Below are positions 12,621 to 21,084 of a DNA stretch of 53,200 bases, one piece after another. The stretch's first letter is position 1, and the number at the start of each line of letters is the position of its first letter. A model generated the notes under the pieces. The model saw nothing but the letters and a program-made list of their open reading frames with translations. It ran no database searches and was not told the DNA's origin. Source of the stretch: Nocardioides sp. TRM66260-LWL. Lineage in GTDB: Bacteria > Actinomycetota > Actinomycetes > Propionibacteriales > Nocardioidaceae. The translations under genes and the position numbers were made by a program. The stretch is taken from assembly GCF_020075545.1 (NCBI RefSeq), contig NZ_JAIQZK010000012.1, forward strand, positions 1-53,200, read 5' to 3'.

Positions 12621-12992
12621 GTGAGCCTGCAGATGGTCGACGTCACCGGTGAGGCTGCGGAGATGATCCGCAGCCTCACCGAGGCGCACGGCCCGGTGAT
12701 GTTCCACCAGTCCGGCGGCTGCTGCGACGGGTCGGCGCCGATGTGCTACCCCGACGGCGACTTCCTGACCGGCGACGCAGACATCCGCATCGGCGATCTC
12801 GACGTCGGCCTCGAGCGGGCCGTCCCGGTGTGGATGTCGCGCTCGCAGTACGAGTACTGGCGCCACACGCACCTGACGATCGACGTCGTGAAGGGTCGGG
12901 GCGCGGGGTTCTCGCTGGAGGCGCCGCACGGGGTGCGGTTCCTCATCCGCAGCCGGATCCTCACCGACGACGAGTACGCCGCGCAGGGCTGA
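12621..12992 (+). CDS. DUF779 protein
   Basis: This 123-residue protein contains the DUF779 signature HQSGGCCDGSAPMCYP at about 33-48, with three cysteines and a histidine that look like a metal site, and WMSRSQYEYWRHTHLTIDVV further on. DUF779 proteins are almost always encoded next to an ExaC/AldB-like aldehyde dehydrogenase, as here (start GTG 12621, 10 bases after the dehydrogenase stop). They are thought to assist that enzyme, possibly in maturation, but the mechanism is not established. The next gene is convergent, 24 bases away. Confidence 0.9.
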   Translation: MSLQMVDVTGEAAEMIRSLTEAHGPVMFHQSGGCCDGSAPMCYPDGDFLTGDADIRIGDLDVGLERAVPVWMSRSQYEYWRHTHLTIDVVKGRGAGFSLEAPHGVRFLIRSRILTDDEYAAQG

Positions 12993-13016
12993 CCTGCGGC
13001 CTGATCACCGGCCTGC

Positions 13017-14027
13017 TCACCAGCGCGGGTGGATCGCCGCCCGCAGCCGCCGGTCGTAGAGCGCGCGCACCCCGTCGAGGAACGCCTCGGGCAGCGGGCC
13101 CAGCCCGCCGCCCGAGGCGTTCGCGCGCGCCTGCTCGGGGTTGCGCGCGCCGGGGATGACGGTCGTGACGCCGGGCTGCTGCGCGACCCAGGCGATCGCC
13201 GCCTGCGCCGGCGTGACGCCCTCGCCGAGGTGCTCGCGCACCAGGGCGGAGAACTCCTGGGCCGCGGCCACGCCGGTGGCGAAGTCGACGCCGGAGAAGG
13301 TCTCGCCGACGTCGAAGGCGCTGCCGTCGCGGTTGAACGTGCGGTGGTCGTCGGGCGCGAAGGTGGTGTCGGCGGCGTAGCGCCCCGAGAGCAGGCCCGA
13401 GGCCAGCGGCACCCGCGCGATGACGGCCACCCCGGCCTCGCGGGCGGCGGGCAGCACGTCGTCCAGCGGCTTGAGGCGGAAGGCGTTGAGGATGATCTGC
13501 ACCGACGCGCAGCCGGGCCGCCCGATCGCGCTCAGCGCCTGGTCGCAGGTCTCGACGCTGACGCCGTAGGCGCCGACCAGCCCCTCCTCGACCAGCCGGT
13601 CGAGGGTCATCCAGGTGACGTCGTCGTCGATCACCTGCGACGGCGGGCAGTGCAGCTGGACGAGGTCGAGCGTCTCGACGCCGAGGTTGCGGCGCGAGCG
13701 CTCGACCCACGCCCGCAGGTTCGCCTCGGAGTAGCTCTCCGGCACCTGCGGCGCCCGGCGTCCGGCCTTGGTGGCGACGACGAGCTCGTGCCCGGCGGCG
13801 CGCTGGTCGGCGAGGAAGCGGCCGATGATCTGCTCGCTGCGCCCGTCGCCGTACACGTCGGCGGTGTCGAGGAACGTGACGCCGGCGTCGACGGCCGCCT
13901 GCAGCACCCCGCGGGCGTCGTCCTCGCTCACCTCGCCCCAGTCGGCGCCGAGCTGCCAGGTGCCCAGGCCGATGGCCGAGGCGTGCAGGCGGGTGCGGGG
14001 CAGGGGACGTCGCTCGAGATCGGCCAT
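13017..14027 (-). CDS. Aldo/keto reductase
   Basis: This 336-residue NADP(H)-dependent oxidoreductase has a TIM-barrel fold. The catalytic tetrad is visible: Asp and Tyr in FLDTADVYGDGRSEQIIG, Lys in LVVATKAGRR and His in LVQLHCPPSQ. C-terminal blocks VTTVIPGARNPEQARAN and ARVPLASGLLSG are typical of the AKR11/AKR13-like group. The start ATG 14027 (MADLERRPLPRTRL) begins exactly where family alignments usually begin. It is transcribed alone and converges with the DUF779 gene. The physiological substrate cannot be deduced; relatives reduce small aldehydes and ketones. Confidence 0.92.
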   Translation of the reverse strand: MADLERRPLPRTRLHASAIGLGTWQLGADWGEVSEDDARGVLQAAVDAGVTFLDTADVYGDGRSEQIIGRFLADQRAAGHELVVATKAGRRAPQVPESYSEANLRAWVERSRRNLGVETLDLVQLHCPPSQVIDDDVTWMTLDRLVEEGLVGAYGVSVETCDQALSAIGRPGCASVQIILNAFRLKPLDDVLPAAREAGVAVIARVPLASGLLSGRYAADTTFAPDDHRTFNRDGSAFDVGETFSGVDFATGVAAAQEFSALVREHLGEGVTPAQAAIAWVAQQPGVTTVIPGARNPEQARANASGGGLGPLPEAFLDGVRALYDRRLRAAIHPRW

Positions 14028-14076
14028 GGGCCGATCCTGCCCCGCACGGCGTGCACGCCCTACACCCGGGGAGGCG

Positions 14077-14529
14077 TCAGCGATGGTCCCGGAAGAACTC
14101 CCGCAGCAGGGCGACGGCGTCGTCCTCGAGCACCCGGGCGACGACCTCGGGCCGGTGGTTGAGGCGGCGATCGCGGACGACGTCCCACAGGCTGCCGACC
14201 GCGCCGCCCTTCTCGTCGAAGGCCGCGAACACCACGCGCTCGACCCGGGCGAGCACGGCGGCGCCGGCGCACATGGTGCACGGCTCGAGGGTGACGACGA
14301 GCGTGCAGCCCTCCAGCCGCCACTCCCCCCGGACGCGGGCCGCGGCCCGCAGCGCGACGACCTCGGCATGGGCGGTGGGGTCGGCGTCGGCCTCGCGCCG
14401 GTTGCGGCCCGCGCCGATCACGGCGCCCGTCGGGTCGAGCACGACCGCGCCGATCGGCACGTCACCGGTGGTCATCGCGGCGCGCGCCTCCGCGAGGGCG
14501 GCGCGCATCGGCTCGTGCCAGCGGGTCAC
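14077..14529 (-). CDS. tadA: tRNA-specific adenosine deaminase
   Basis: This 150-residue zinc enzyme converts adenosine 34 to inosine in the anticodon of tRNA-Arg(ACG). It shows the deaminase motif HAE (H54, E56) and PCTMC (C84, C87), with the TadA-type FGAFDEKGGAVGS-like block present as VVFAAFDEKGGAVGS. I placed the start at GTG 14529 (VTRWHEPMRAALAEA); a Met seven codons later is an alternative. It lies 14 bases after the tRNA-deaminase-associated gene and is probably co-transcribed with it, an arrangement conserved in actinobacteria. The gene is essential in most bacteria. Confidence 0.93.
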   Translation of the reverse strand: MTRWHEPMRAALAEARAAMTTGDVPIGAVVLDPTGAVIGAGRNRREADADPTAHAEVVALRAAARVRGEWRLEGCTLVVTLEPCTMCAGAAVLARVERVVFAAFDEKGGAVGSLWDVVRDRRLNHRPEVVARVLEDDAVALLREFFRDHR

Positions 14530-14543
14530 GCGGGGACGCCCGG

Positions 14544-15047
14544 TCAGGCCGGGGTGAGGCCGACGGCGTCGTCGAAGATCTCGCCGAAGCCCAGCAGGTC
14601 GGCGATCTCGGAGAGCGCCTCGTCGGGGTAGAGCTCGGGGTCGTCGAGCAGCTCGGCCAGCTCGGCGGCCTCGACGCCGAGGTCGGCGAGCAGCCCGAGG
14701 TCGCCGACCGGACGCGGGTGGTCGGGGTCGGCGAGGTCGCCGAGGTCGTCGGCGTCGGCGAGGCCGAGGAGCTCCAGCGCCGACTCGGCGAGGTCCCACT
14801 CGTCGGCGGCCGTGACGTCGGAGAGCAGCACCCGGGTGCGCTCGCCGACGACCCGCACCACGAGGAAGAAGTCCTCGTCGACGCCGATGAGCGCCAGCGC
14901 GCCGTCGTCGCCGGGGAGGCGGCTCAGCGCCTCGGCGATGTCGGCGACGTCGCGCAGGTGGTGGTCGGCGAGGTCGTCGAGCACCCACTCGTCGTCCTCG
15001 AGGTAGGCCACGAAGGCGAAGTCGACCGCGTCGAGCTGCTCGCTCAC
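14544..15047 (-). CDS. tRNA adenosine deaminase-associated protein
   Basis: This 167-residue protein is very acidic (many Asp/Glu) and has no signal or membrane segment. The pattern DFAFVAYLEDDEWVL at the N-terminus and LSEIADLLGFGEIFDD near the C-terminus matches the actinobacterial family that sits directly upstream of tadA. Its biochemical role is unknown; the name reflects constant gene neighbourhood. Its ATG at 15047 is separated from the divergent upp gene by a 125-base promoter region. Confidence 0.85.
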   Translation of the reverse strand: MSEQLDAVDFAFVAYLEDDEWVLDDLADHHLRDVADIAEALSRLPGDDGALALIGVDEDFFLVVRVVGERTRVLLSDVTAADEWDLAESALELLGLADADDLGDLADPDHPRPVGDLGLLADLGVEAAELAELLDDPELYPDEALSEIADLLGFGEIFDDAVGLTPA

Positions 15048-15160
15048 TGGTGTCCCTCCCCGCGACGGTCCGGCCGGACGGCTGCGGCGCCCAGCGTGAC
15101 ACAGCCGCGCAGCGGGCGTCGATCCCCTTTCCCACCGGGCGAGGGCCGACGGGACGCCAC

Positions 15161-15166
15161 TAGGGT
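15161..15166 (+). promoter_or_regulatory. -10 element of a leaderless upp promoter
   Basis: TAGGGT (TANNNT type) occupies exactly positions -12 to -7 relative to the A of the upp ATG at 15173, and no ribosome site is present. This is the usual layout of a leaderless actinobacterial transcript starting at the ATG. Confidence 0.5.
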
Positions 15167-15172
15167 GCGGAC

Positions 15173-15814
15173 ATGCGCGTGCACGTCGTCGACCATCCGC
15201 TCGTGGCCCACAAGCTCACCGTCCTGCGCGACGAGCGGACGCCGTCGCCGACGTTCCGCTCGCTGACCGACGAGCTCGTGACGCTGCTGGCCTACGAGGC
15301 GACGCGCGACGTGCGCGCCGAGGCCACCGAGATCCGCACGCCCGTGGCGCCGACCGTCGGCGTCCGGCTGGCCAGCCCCGCCCCGCTGGTGGTGCCGATC
15401 CTGCGGGCCGGGCTCGGCATGCTCGACGGCATGATGCGGCTGCTGCCGACCGCCGAGGTCGGGTTCCTCGGCATGGTGCGCAACGAGGAGACGCTCGAGG
15501 CCTCCACCTACGCCGAGCGCCTGCCCGAGGACCTCTCGGGACGCCAGTGCTACGTGCTCGACCCGATGCTCGCCACCGGCGGCACGCTCGCCGCCGCGAT
15601 CCGGTTCCTCACCGATCGGGGGGCCGACCACATCACCGCGATCTGCCTGCTGGCCGCACCCGAGGGCTGCGAGCGGCTGGCCGCCGGGCTCGAGGGCCTC
15701 GACGTGCCGGTCACGGTCGTCACCGCGGCGATGGACGAGCGGCTGAACGAGAAGGGCTACATCGTGCCCGGGCTCGGCGACGCCGGCGACCGGCTCTACG
15801 GCCTGGCCCACTAG
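15173..15814 (+). CDS. upp: Uracil phosphoribosyltransferase
   Basis: This 213-residue cytoplasmic enzyme makes UMP from uracil and PRPP in pyrimidine salvage. The PRPP-binding loop is present as VLDPMLATGGT, and PILRAGLGMLDGM and the C-terminal uracil-binding region YIVPGLGDAGDRLYG are diagnostic of Upp. N-terminal MRVHVVDHPLVAHKLTVLRD is also standard. The length matches the family. It is divergent from the tadA pair and convergent with the VIT gene, with 42 bases between the stops. Confidence 0.97.
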   Translation: MRVHVVDHPLVAHKLTVLRDERTPSPTFRSLTDELVTLLAYEATRDVRAEATEIRTPVAPTVGVRLASPAPLVVPILRAGLGMLDGMMRLLPTAEVGFLGMVRNEETLEASTYAERLPEDLSGRQCYVLDPMLATGGTLAAAIRFLTDRGADHITAICLLAAPEGCERLAAGLEGLDVPVTVVTAAMDERLNEKGYIVPGLGDAGDRLYGLAH

Positions 15815-15856
15815 CCCCCGCCAGCCCCCCGCTGCTCCGGCGGCGCGGCGGCGGGC

Positions 15857-16618
15857 TCAGACCTGGGTGCCGATCAGCGTGCCGATCAGGTAGGTGACGC
15901 CCATCGCGAGCAGGCCGCCGAGCATGTTGCGCACCACGGCCGGCCGCGTCGGGCCGTAGCCGAACCGGGCGCTGCCCCAGCCGGTGATCGCCAGCGCGAC
16001 CGTCACCGCGGCCACCGTGACGGCGACCCGCGCCTGCGCCACCACGAGCGTGATCGTCAGCAGCGGCAGCAGCGCCCCGAGGAAGAACGAGACCATCGAC
16101 GCCCAGGCCGCGCTCCACGGGTTGGTGACGTCGTCGGGGTCGATGCCCAGCTCGGCCTCCGCGTGGGCGGCCAGCGCGTCGTTCTCCGTCAGCTGCTTGG
16201 CGACCTCGAGCGCGAGCTCAGGCGTGAGGCCCTTCTCGACGTAGATGCCGGCGAGCTCCTCGAGCTCGTGGACGGGGTCCTCGGCCAGCTCACGGCGCTC
16301 CTTCTCGAGCAGGGCGAGCTCGGAGTCGCGCTGGGTGCTCACCGAGACGTACTCGCCGGCGCCCATGCTGACGGCGCCCGCCACCAGGCCGGCCACGCCG
16401 GCGACGAAGATCGCGGTGCGATCGGTGGTGGCGCCCGCGACGCCCATGACCAGGCCGGCGGTGGAGACGATGCCGTCGTTGGCGCCGAGCACGCCGGCGC
16501 GCAGCCAGTTGAGCCGGTTGTTGAGCCCGGAGGGGTGCGGCTCCTCCTCGTGCGGGCCGATGCTGTCGGGCTGGACGGCGTCGAGGTCGGCCTCGGGGGT
16601 CTCCACGGTGTCGCTCAT
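15857..16618 (-). CDS. VIT family membrane transporter (Ccc1/VIT1-like)
   Basis: This 253-residue membrane protein has the VIT1/Ccc1 pattern. The first helix region is NWLRAGVLGANDGIVSTAGLVMGVAGA, followed by SMGAGEYVSVSTQRDSE. A cytoplasmic glutamate-rich metal-binding segment (ELALLEKERRELAEDPVHELEELAGIY) comes next, and then three more helices. Eukaryotic members carry Fe2+ or Mn2+ into vacuoles; bacterial members probably export Fe/Mn, which is an inference here. The start ATG 16618 lacks a clear ribosome site, so the mRNA may be leaderless. Confidence 0.9.
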   Translation of the reverse strand: MSDTVETPEADLDAVQPDSIGPHEEEPHPSGLNNRLNWLRAGVLGANDGIVSTAGLVMGVAGATTDRTAIFVAGVAGLVAGAVSMGAGEYVSVSTQRDSELALLEKERRELAEDPVHELEELAGIYVEKGLTPELALEVAKQLTENDALAAHAEAELGIDPDDVTNPWSAAWASMVSFFLGALLPLLTITLVVAQARVAVTVAAVTVALAITGWGSARFGYGPTRPAVVRNMLGGLLAMGVTYLIGTLIGTQV

Positions 16619-16696
16619 GGGGTCAAGGGTCCCGTGCCGCGCGGGCCCACGCAACGAAGGCGAGCCTGCGCTGGGGGGCGGACGTCCGGACGCACG

Positions 16697-16727
16697 GACG
16701 CCCCCGACGCGGGGCGTCGGGGGCGTC
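16697..16727 (-). terminator. Terminator of the acyl-CoA dehydrogenase gene
   Basis: A perfect 14-bp stem (GACGCCCCCGACGC with its complement) closes a three-base loop. It lies 24 bases past the stop of the minus-strand acyl-CoA dehydrogenase gene and upstream of the VIT gene. Confidence 0.7.
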
Positions 16728-16750
16728 GCGGGCGCGCGGGGCGCGGGGCG

Positions 16751-17896
16751 TCAGAGGCCGAGGTCGCGGCCGATGAGCTCCTTCATGATCTCGTTCGAGC
16801 CGGCCCAGATCTTCGAGACGCGGGCGTCGCGCCAGGCGCGGGCGACGCGGTACTCGTTCATGAAGCCGTACCCGCCGTGCAGCTGGACGCAGTGGTCGAG
16901 CACGTCGTTCTGGATCTGGCTGCTCCACCACTTCGCCTTGGCGGCGTCGACCGGCGTCAGCTCGCCCTTGTCGTGCGCCACGACGCACTGGTCGAGGAAG
17001 GCCTCGGAGACCTCGATCTGGGTGAACAGCTCGGCCAGCAGGAACTTCGAGTGCTGGAAGGTGCCGATCGGGGCCCCGAACGCGTGCCGCTCCTTGGTGT
17101 ACTGCAGCGTCTCGAGCAGGATCTGCTTGGCGTGGGCGATGTTCGAGATCGAGCAGCCCAGACGCTCCTGCGGCAGCTTCTGCATCATGTGGATGAAGCC
17201 GCCGTCGAGCTCGCCGACGATGTGGTCGTCGCCGAGGCGGACGTCCTCGAAGAACAGCTCGGCGGTGTCGGACTCGTCCTGGCCGACCTTGTCGAGCTTG
17301 CGGCCGCGGCTGAAGCCGGGGGCGTCGGCGGGGATGGCGAACAGGGTGATGCCGCGGGCCTTCTTCTCCGGGCTGGTGCGCACCGCGGTGATGATGAGGT
17401 CGGCGGAGTAGCCGTTGGTGATGAAGGTCTTCGAGCCGTTGATGACCCAGTCGTCGCCGTCCTTGACGGCGGTGGTCTTCAGCGCGGCGAGGTCGGAGCC
17501 GCCGGACGGCTCGGTCATGCCGATCGCCAGCAGGATCTCGCCGGACGCGACGCCCGGGAGCCAGCGCTGCTTCTGCTCCTCGGTGCCGAGCGCCACCAGG
17601 TAGGGAGCGGTGATGTCGGCGTGGATGCCCCAGCAGGAGCCGAGGGCCGCGTTGACCTTCGAGAGCTCCTCGGTGGCGACCGCGTTGAAGCGGTAGTCGC
17701 CCGCACCCGCGCCGCCGTACTCCTCCGGGATCTCCAGGCCCAGGAAGCCCTGCTTGCCGGCCTCGAGCCAGAACTCCCGCGGGATCGCCTTGTTCGCGGC
17801 GTAGTCCTCGACGTGGGGGATGACGGAGCGCTCCAGGAACTCGCGCACCGACTTGCGGAACGTCTCGTGGTCCTCGCCGTAGATCTCACGCTTCAT
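16751..17896 (-). CDS. Acyl-CoA dehydrogenase
   Basis: This 381-residue FAD enzyme oxidises acyl-CoA to 2-enoyl-CoA. It has both family signatures: AIGMTEPSGGSDLAALKTTA (FAD/substrate site) and the C-terminal QLHGGYGFMNEYRVARAWRDARV. The ending GSNEIMKELIGRDLG is standard and includes the Glu of the usual catalytic-base region (SNEI). N-terminal YGEDHETFRKSVREFLE fits long-chain-type members. The start ATG 17896 is followed at once by family sequence; the frame is open 24 codons further upstream. A 12-bp palindrome sits 13 bases before the ATG and may be an operator. Substrate chain length is unknown. Confidence 0.93.
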   Translation of the reverse strand: MKREIYGEDHETFRKSVREFLERSVIPHVEDYAANKAIPREFWLEAGKQGFLGLEIPEEYGGAGAGDYRFNAVATEELSKVNAALGSCWGIHADITAPYLVALGTEEQKQRWLPGVASGEILLAIGMTEPSGGSDLAALKTTAVKDGDDWVINGSKTFITNGYSADLIITAVRTSPEKKARGITLFAIPADAPGFSRGRKLDKVGQDESDTAELFFEDVRLGDDHIVGELDGGFIHMMQKLPQERLGCSISNIAHAKQILLETLQYTKERHAFGAPIGTFQHSKFLLAELFTQIEVSEAFLDQCVVAHDKGELTPVDAAKAKWWSSQIQNDVLDHCVQLHGGYGFMNEYRVARAWRDARVSKIWAGSNEIMKELIGRDLGL

Positions 17897-17908
17897 GACG
17901 GCGGATAC

Positions 17909-17920
17909 TACCCGCGGGTA
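17909..17920. promoter_or_regulatory. Palindrome TACCCGCGGGTA upstream of the acyl-CoA dehydrogenase
   Basis: This perfect 12-bp palindrome lies just upstream of the start codon at 17896. On the minus strand it runs into TAGTAT, which could serve as a -10 element for a near-leaderless transcript. Symmetry plus position suggest a TetR-type operator; no cognate regulator gene is adjacent. Confidence 0.4.
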
Positions 17921-18042
17921 ACCGGACCGTGCCAGGTGATCCAGACCGCGAGGATGGGTAAGGACCACCCGCGACGGTGCTGTCGCGGCGATGCCGGTCG
18001 CCTACCCTGCTCCCGCTCCCCTCTCGGACCCCAGGAAGCCCC

Positions 18043-18336
18043 ATGCCCGATCTGCAGTACGACCTCGAGCTGCTCCGCGAGTTCGGCGCGACGCTCACCC
18101 GCATCGCCGACGACCTCCACCACGACAAGCGCCTCGCCGAGCACGGCGTCGATGATCTCGCCCATCGCGACGTCGTCGACGCCGTCCGCGACTTCGTCGA
18201 CGACTGGGACGACAAGCGGCGCAAGCTGACGCAGCGCGTCGAGTCGCTCGGCAGCATGGCCAGCGACTCCGCCACGAGGCTCGACGAGGCCGATCGCGAG
18301 CTCGCCCGGGCCCTGCGAGAGGCGTCGAGGTCGTGA
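18043..18336 (+). CDS. WXG100-like small helical protein
   Basis: This 97-residue protein is predicted to be all-helical, with a helix-turn-helix hairpin layout and a central Trp in FVDDWDDKRRKLTQRVESLG (W55). That resembles actinobacterial WXG100/ESX-type proteins, although the strict W-x-G is absent (WDD). It has no signal peptide. The ATG at 18043 has AGGAAG upstream. Its stop overlaps the GTG of the next gene, whose N-terminus carries a real W-x-G, so the two may form a heterodimeric export pair. The type VII secretion link is an inference from fold and context; no EccC ATPase lies in the window. Confidence 0.65.
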   Translation: MPDLQYDLELLREFGATLTRIADDLHHDKRLAEHGVDDLAHRDVVDAVRDFVDDWDDKRRKLTQRVESLGSMASDSATRLDEADRELARALREASRS

Positions 18337-19691
18337 GCCGGCGCGCAGGCGACTGGAGCCTGGTCGGACGCGACTCCGACCCCGTGCCGGCCGACGGAGC
18401 CGCGGTCGACCGCGTGGCCGCCGAGTTCGAGAGCCGTGGCCGCGACATGACGACCGCCGCCGACGTGCTCTCGCGGCTCGCGAAGCGCACCGAGTGGGTC
18501 GGCGAGGCCGGCGAGTCCTTCGCCGACGAGGCGGGCTCCACCCACGAGGACCTCGCCGACGCCGCCCGCAAGTACGTCGACGCCGGCAAGGCGCTGCGCA
18601 CCTTCTCCGAGGCCGTCTTCGACGCCCGGAGCGAGACCTGGGCCGGCCTGCTGGCCGCCGAGCTCGCCGACGGCGACCGCGCCCGCAACGCCGACCCCGC
18701 GCCGGGCTCGGCCGTGCCGACCGCCACGCCCGATCCCGCCGCCGAGGCCGAGGAGTCGCGGCGACGCGCCCGCCTCCTGCAGGCGCAGGACGAGCTCGCG
18801 GCGGCCCGTCGTCGGGTCGACAAGGCGATGCACGCGCTCGACGAGGCGGCCCAGCGGGCCCGCAAGGCGATCGACGCCGCCTCCGGCCACTACAAGGACG
18901 GCTTCTGGGACGACGTCAAGGGCTTCGTCAGCACGGCGATCAAGGCGATCCTCGACGTGCTGAACGTCATCGCGATCATCCTGGCCGTCGTGATCATCGT
19001 CCTCGTGGTCATCGGCACCGGTGGCGCCGCGCTCGCCTTCCTGATCCCGGCGGCGTTCTGGCTCGGCGTGGCGATCTTCGGCCTCACGGCCGTGCAGGTG
19101 GCGATGGGCGACGCCGGGTGGGGCGACCTCGCCTGGGCTTCCCTGGGCCTGATCGGCGGCGGCCTCGGCAAGGGCGGTGCCGCGCTCGGCAAGTACTCGC
19201 TCCAGTCGCTGCGTCTCGCCGGCGAGGCGAGGGTCGCCGCATCCGCGAGGAACGCCATCCCGGCGGTGCTCCGCCGCGGCCTCCAGTCGACGTACCCGCG
19301 CTCGCGTGCCCTCGCCGAGACGATCCTCCAGCGGCGCATCGCTCGCGAGGTGGCGGCGTTCAAGAGCACGGTCGACGGGGCCGCCACGATCGCGAGCCGT
19401 CCAGTGCGGACGCTCGCCCAGATCGCGGACGCCGACGAGGCGCTGAGCACGATCCGGCAGATCCGCGCCCTGAGGCCGCACGTCGATGCCGGTCTCCTCA
19501 GCACCCGGCTGGGGCACGCGTCCGTCGGGCTCATGGGCGCCGGCTCCGCGACCGCGCTCGCCGGGCAGATCCACGACTTCGGCGGCGTCGTCGACCTGGT
19601 CAAGGACCTTCCCGGCGACCTCCAGGACGCCTGGGACGAGCAGGGCCAGCTGCTGGAGTCCGCGACGTCGCTGGTGGGCATCGGACGATGA
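18333..19691 (+). CDS. Putative type-VII-secreted membrane protein with WXG-like N-terminus
   Basis: This 452-residue protein falls into three parts. Residues 20-110 are helical and contain EWVGEAGESFADEA (W55-V-G57), the pattern of putative T7SS-secreted proteins. Residues 138-190 form an Arg/Glu/Ala-rich helix likely to be coiled coil. Two adjacent hydrophobic segments lie at about 208-228 and 232-254. The remaining 200 residues are amphipathic helices with glycine-rich turns and match no toxin domain I know. The GTG start overlaps the previous TGA, and its own TGA overlaps the next ATG. The architecture resembles polymorphic-toxin carriers, but no catalytic motif is visible. Confidence 0.65.
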   Translation: MSRRAGDWSLVGRDSDPVPADGAAVDRVAAEFESRGRDMTTAADVLSRLAKRTEWVGEAGESFADEAGSTHEDLADAARKYVDAGKALRTFSEAVFDARSETWAGLLAAELADGDRARNADPAPGSAVPTATPDPAAEAEESRRRARLLQAQDELAAARRRVDKAMHALDEAAQRARKAIDAASGHYKDGFWDDVKGFVSTAIKAILDVLNVIAIILAVVIIVLVVIGTGGAALAFLIPAAFWLGVAIFGLTAVQVAMGDAGWGDLAWASLGLIGGGLGKGGAALGKYSLQSLRLAGEARVAASARNAIPAVLRRGLQSTYPRSRALAETILQRRIAREVAAFKSTVDGAATIASRPVRTLAQIADADEALSTIRQIRALRPHVDAGLLSTRLGHASVGLMGAGSATALAGQIHDFGGVVDLVKDLPGDLQDAWDEQGQLLESATSLVGIGR

Positions 19692-21001
19692 CGTCCGGCG
19701 ACCGGGCATGCGTCGTCGGCCCGGCGGGTCCGGGCGTCGGCGCGCAGCTGGACGACGTCCGCCACTGGCGGCTGGTCGCCACCGCCGAGGGCCGCCTCCT
19801 CGAACGCCGCGGACCCGACGACCAGCGCGAGCTCTGCGCCCCCGGCCAGGCCGCCCGCGCCGTCGTCGCGCCCGCCATCGGCGATCCCCGCAGCCCCCGG
19901 CACGGCGAGGTGCTGGGCCTGCTCGACGACCACGGCTCCGTCCTCGCCGCCGTGCCCGTCGCCCACCTCGCCGACACCACCCTCACCGACGACCCCACGG
20001 CCCTGCGCCAGCGAGCCCGCCTCGCCGACCTCGCCACCCGCCTCGGGCTCACCCTCGAACGCGCCACGCCCGAGGAGGCCACCGCCGTCCGCGCCGCCCG
20101 CCGCACCTGGCTGCGCCCACCCCACGAGACCCGCACCCGCCGCCTCGCCTGGGCCACGGCGCCGACCGCGATCCTCGGCACCCTGGCCGCGATCGCGGCG
20201 ACCGGCGACGACGGGCGCGCCCCCGGCCCGGGCGGCCACCTGGCGACCCTCGTCGCCGTCGCCCTGCTCGCGTCCGCGACCGTCCTGCTCCACCTCGTCC
20301 TGCGCCGCACCCTGCGCCACGACCCAGCCGGCGCCGACGAGCTGCCCCTCTCGTCCGCCGCGGCCACCGTCGCCGTCTCCGAAGGCGTCTCCCGCCCCCT
20401 GCCGGAGGTGCTCTCGCTCGAGATCGGCTCCCGGGAGGTCGTCCATCGCTTCGGCGCACGCACTCGGCGGGTGCCGGGGCCCGACGTGCTCGGCGCGACG
20501 AGCGCGAGGATCGATCTCTGGCGGGTCCGGTTGCTCGACGAGCACGAGGTCTCGCTGCTCGTCCTGCCGTCCACGCCCTGGCTCGACGCCGACGGCACGC
20601 CGACCCGGCTCGCGCGGACCGCGAGAGCGGCCGGTCTGCGAGTCGACGATCGCGACACCTGGGAGGACGAGCCCCCCCACACCGAGTCGATGGCCCTGAT
20701 CGACTCCGCCCAGGCACAGACCTACACCCTGGGGCTCGGTCCGCTCCTCGGGATCGGCGTGCGAGGAACGCCGCTGCTGACCATCGTCGGCGGCACCTTC
20801 CTCGCAGTCTTCGGGCTCGGAGCCCCCGGATACGCCACCGATCACGATCCGGCGTCCCTCGCCTCCGGCCTGGCCGGCCTCGCGGTGCTCGTCTCGGCAC
20901 TCGTCCAGGCCGTCCGCATCTCCCGCTGGACCCGCCGCTGGCCCGGCGACGACAGCCTCCACGCCGTCCTCGCCCCGGGCAGCCCTCGGAGCTGGACATG
21001 A
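19688..21001 (+). CDS. Conserved-looking membrane protein, unknown function
   Basis: This 437-residue protein has a soluble N-terminal region of about 145 residues and hydrophobic segments near 150-170 (APTAILGTLAAIAATG), 182-205, 345-375 (TPLLTIVGGTFLAVFGLGAPG) and 390-415. A soluble domain of about 140 residues lies between the helix pairs. The ATG overlaps the preceding TGA (ATGA), so it is coupled to the WXG-like gene. No family recognised. By position it could be a partner or membrane anchor of the putative secreted protein. Confidence 0.65.
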   Translation: MTSGDRACVVGPAGPGVGAQLDDVRHWRLVATAEGRLLERRGPDDQRELCAPGQAARAVVAPAIGDPRSPRHGEVLGLLDDHGSVLAAVPVAHLADTTLTDDPTALRQRARLADLATRLGLTLERATPEEATAVRAARRTWLRPPHETRTRRLAWATAPTAILGTLAAIAATGDDGRAPGPGGHLATLVAVALLASATVLLHLVLRRTLRHDPAGADELPLSSAAATVAVSEGVSRPLPEVLSLEIGSREVVHRFGARTRRVPGPDVLGATSARIDLWRVRLLDEHEVSLLVLPSTPWLDADGTPTRLARTARAAGLRVDDRDTWEDEPPHTESMALIDSAQAQTYTLGLGPLLGIGVRGTPLLTIVGGTFLAVFGLGAPGYATDHDPASLASGLAGLAVLVSALVQAVRISRWTRRWPGDDSLHAVLAPGSPRSWT

Positions 21002-21084
21002 CCGACACGCTCGCCGCCTCGTCCGGGGCCGCCCCCATCGGGTGTCGGCCCGTCCCCCCACCACTCCCCAGGAGCGTCCGATGA
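20998..21084 (+). CDS. 28-codon coupling ORF
   Basis: A small frame, MTDTLAASSGAAPIGC and 12 more residues, starts with ATG overlapping the TGA of the previous gene and ends in a TGA overlapping the ATG of the next gene (ATGA at both ends). It bridges an 80-base gap in an otherwise fully overlapping gene row. It may serve only to keep ribosomes moving between the flanking genes; the peptide shows no motif. It could be chance, because the next gene also has its own AGGAG. Confidence 0.35.
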   Translation: MTDTLAASSGAAPIGCRPVPPPLPRSVR

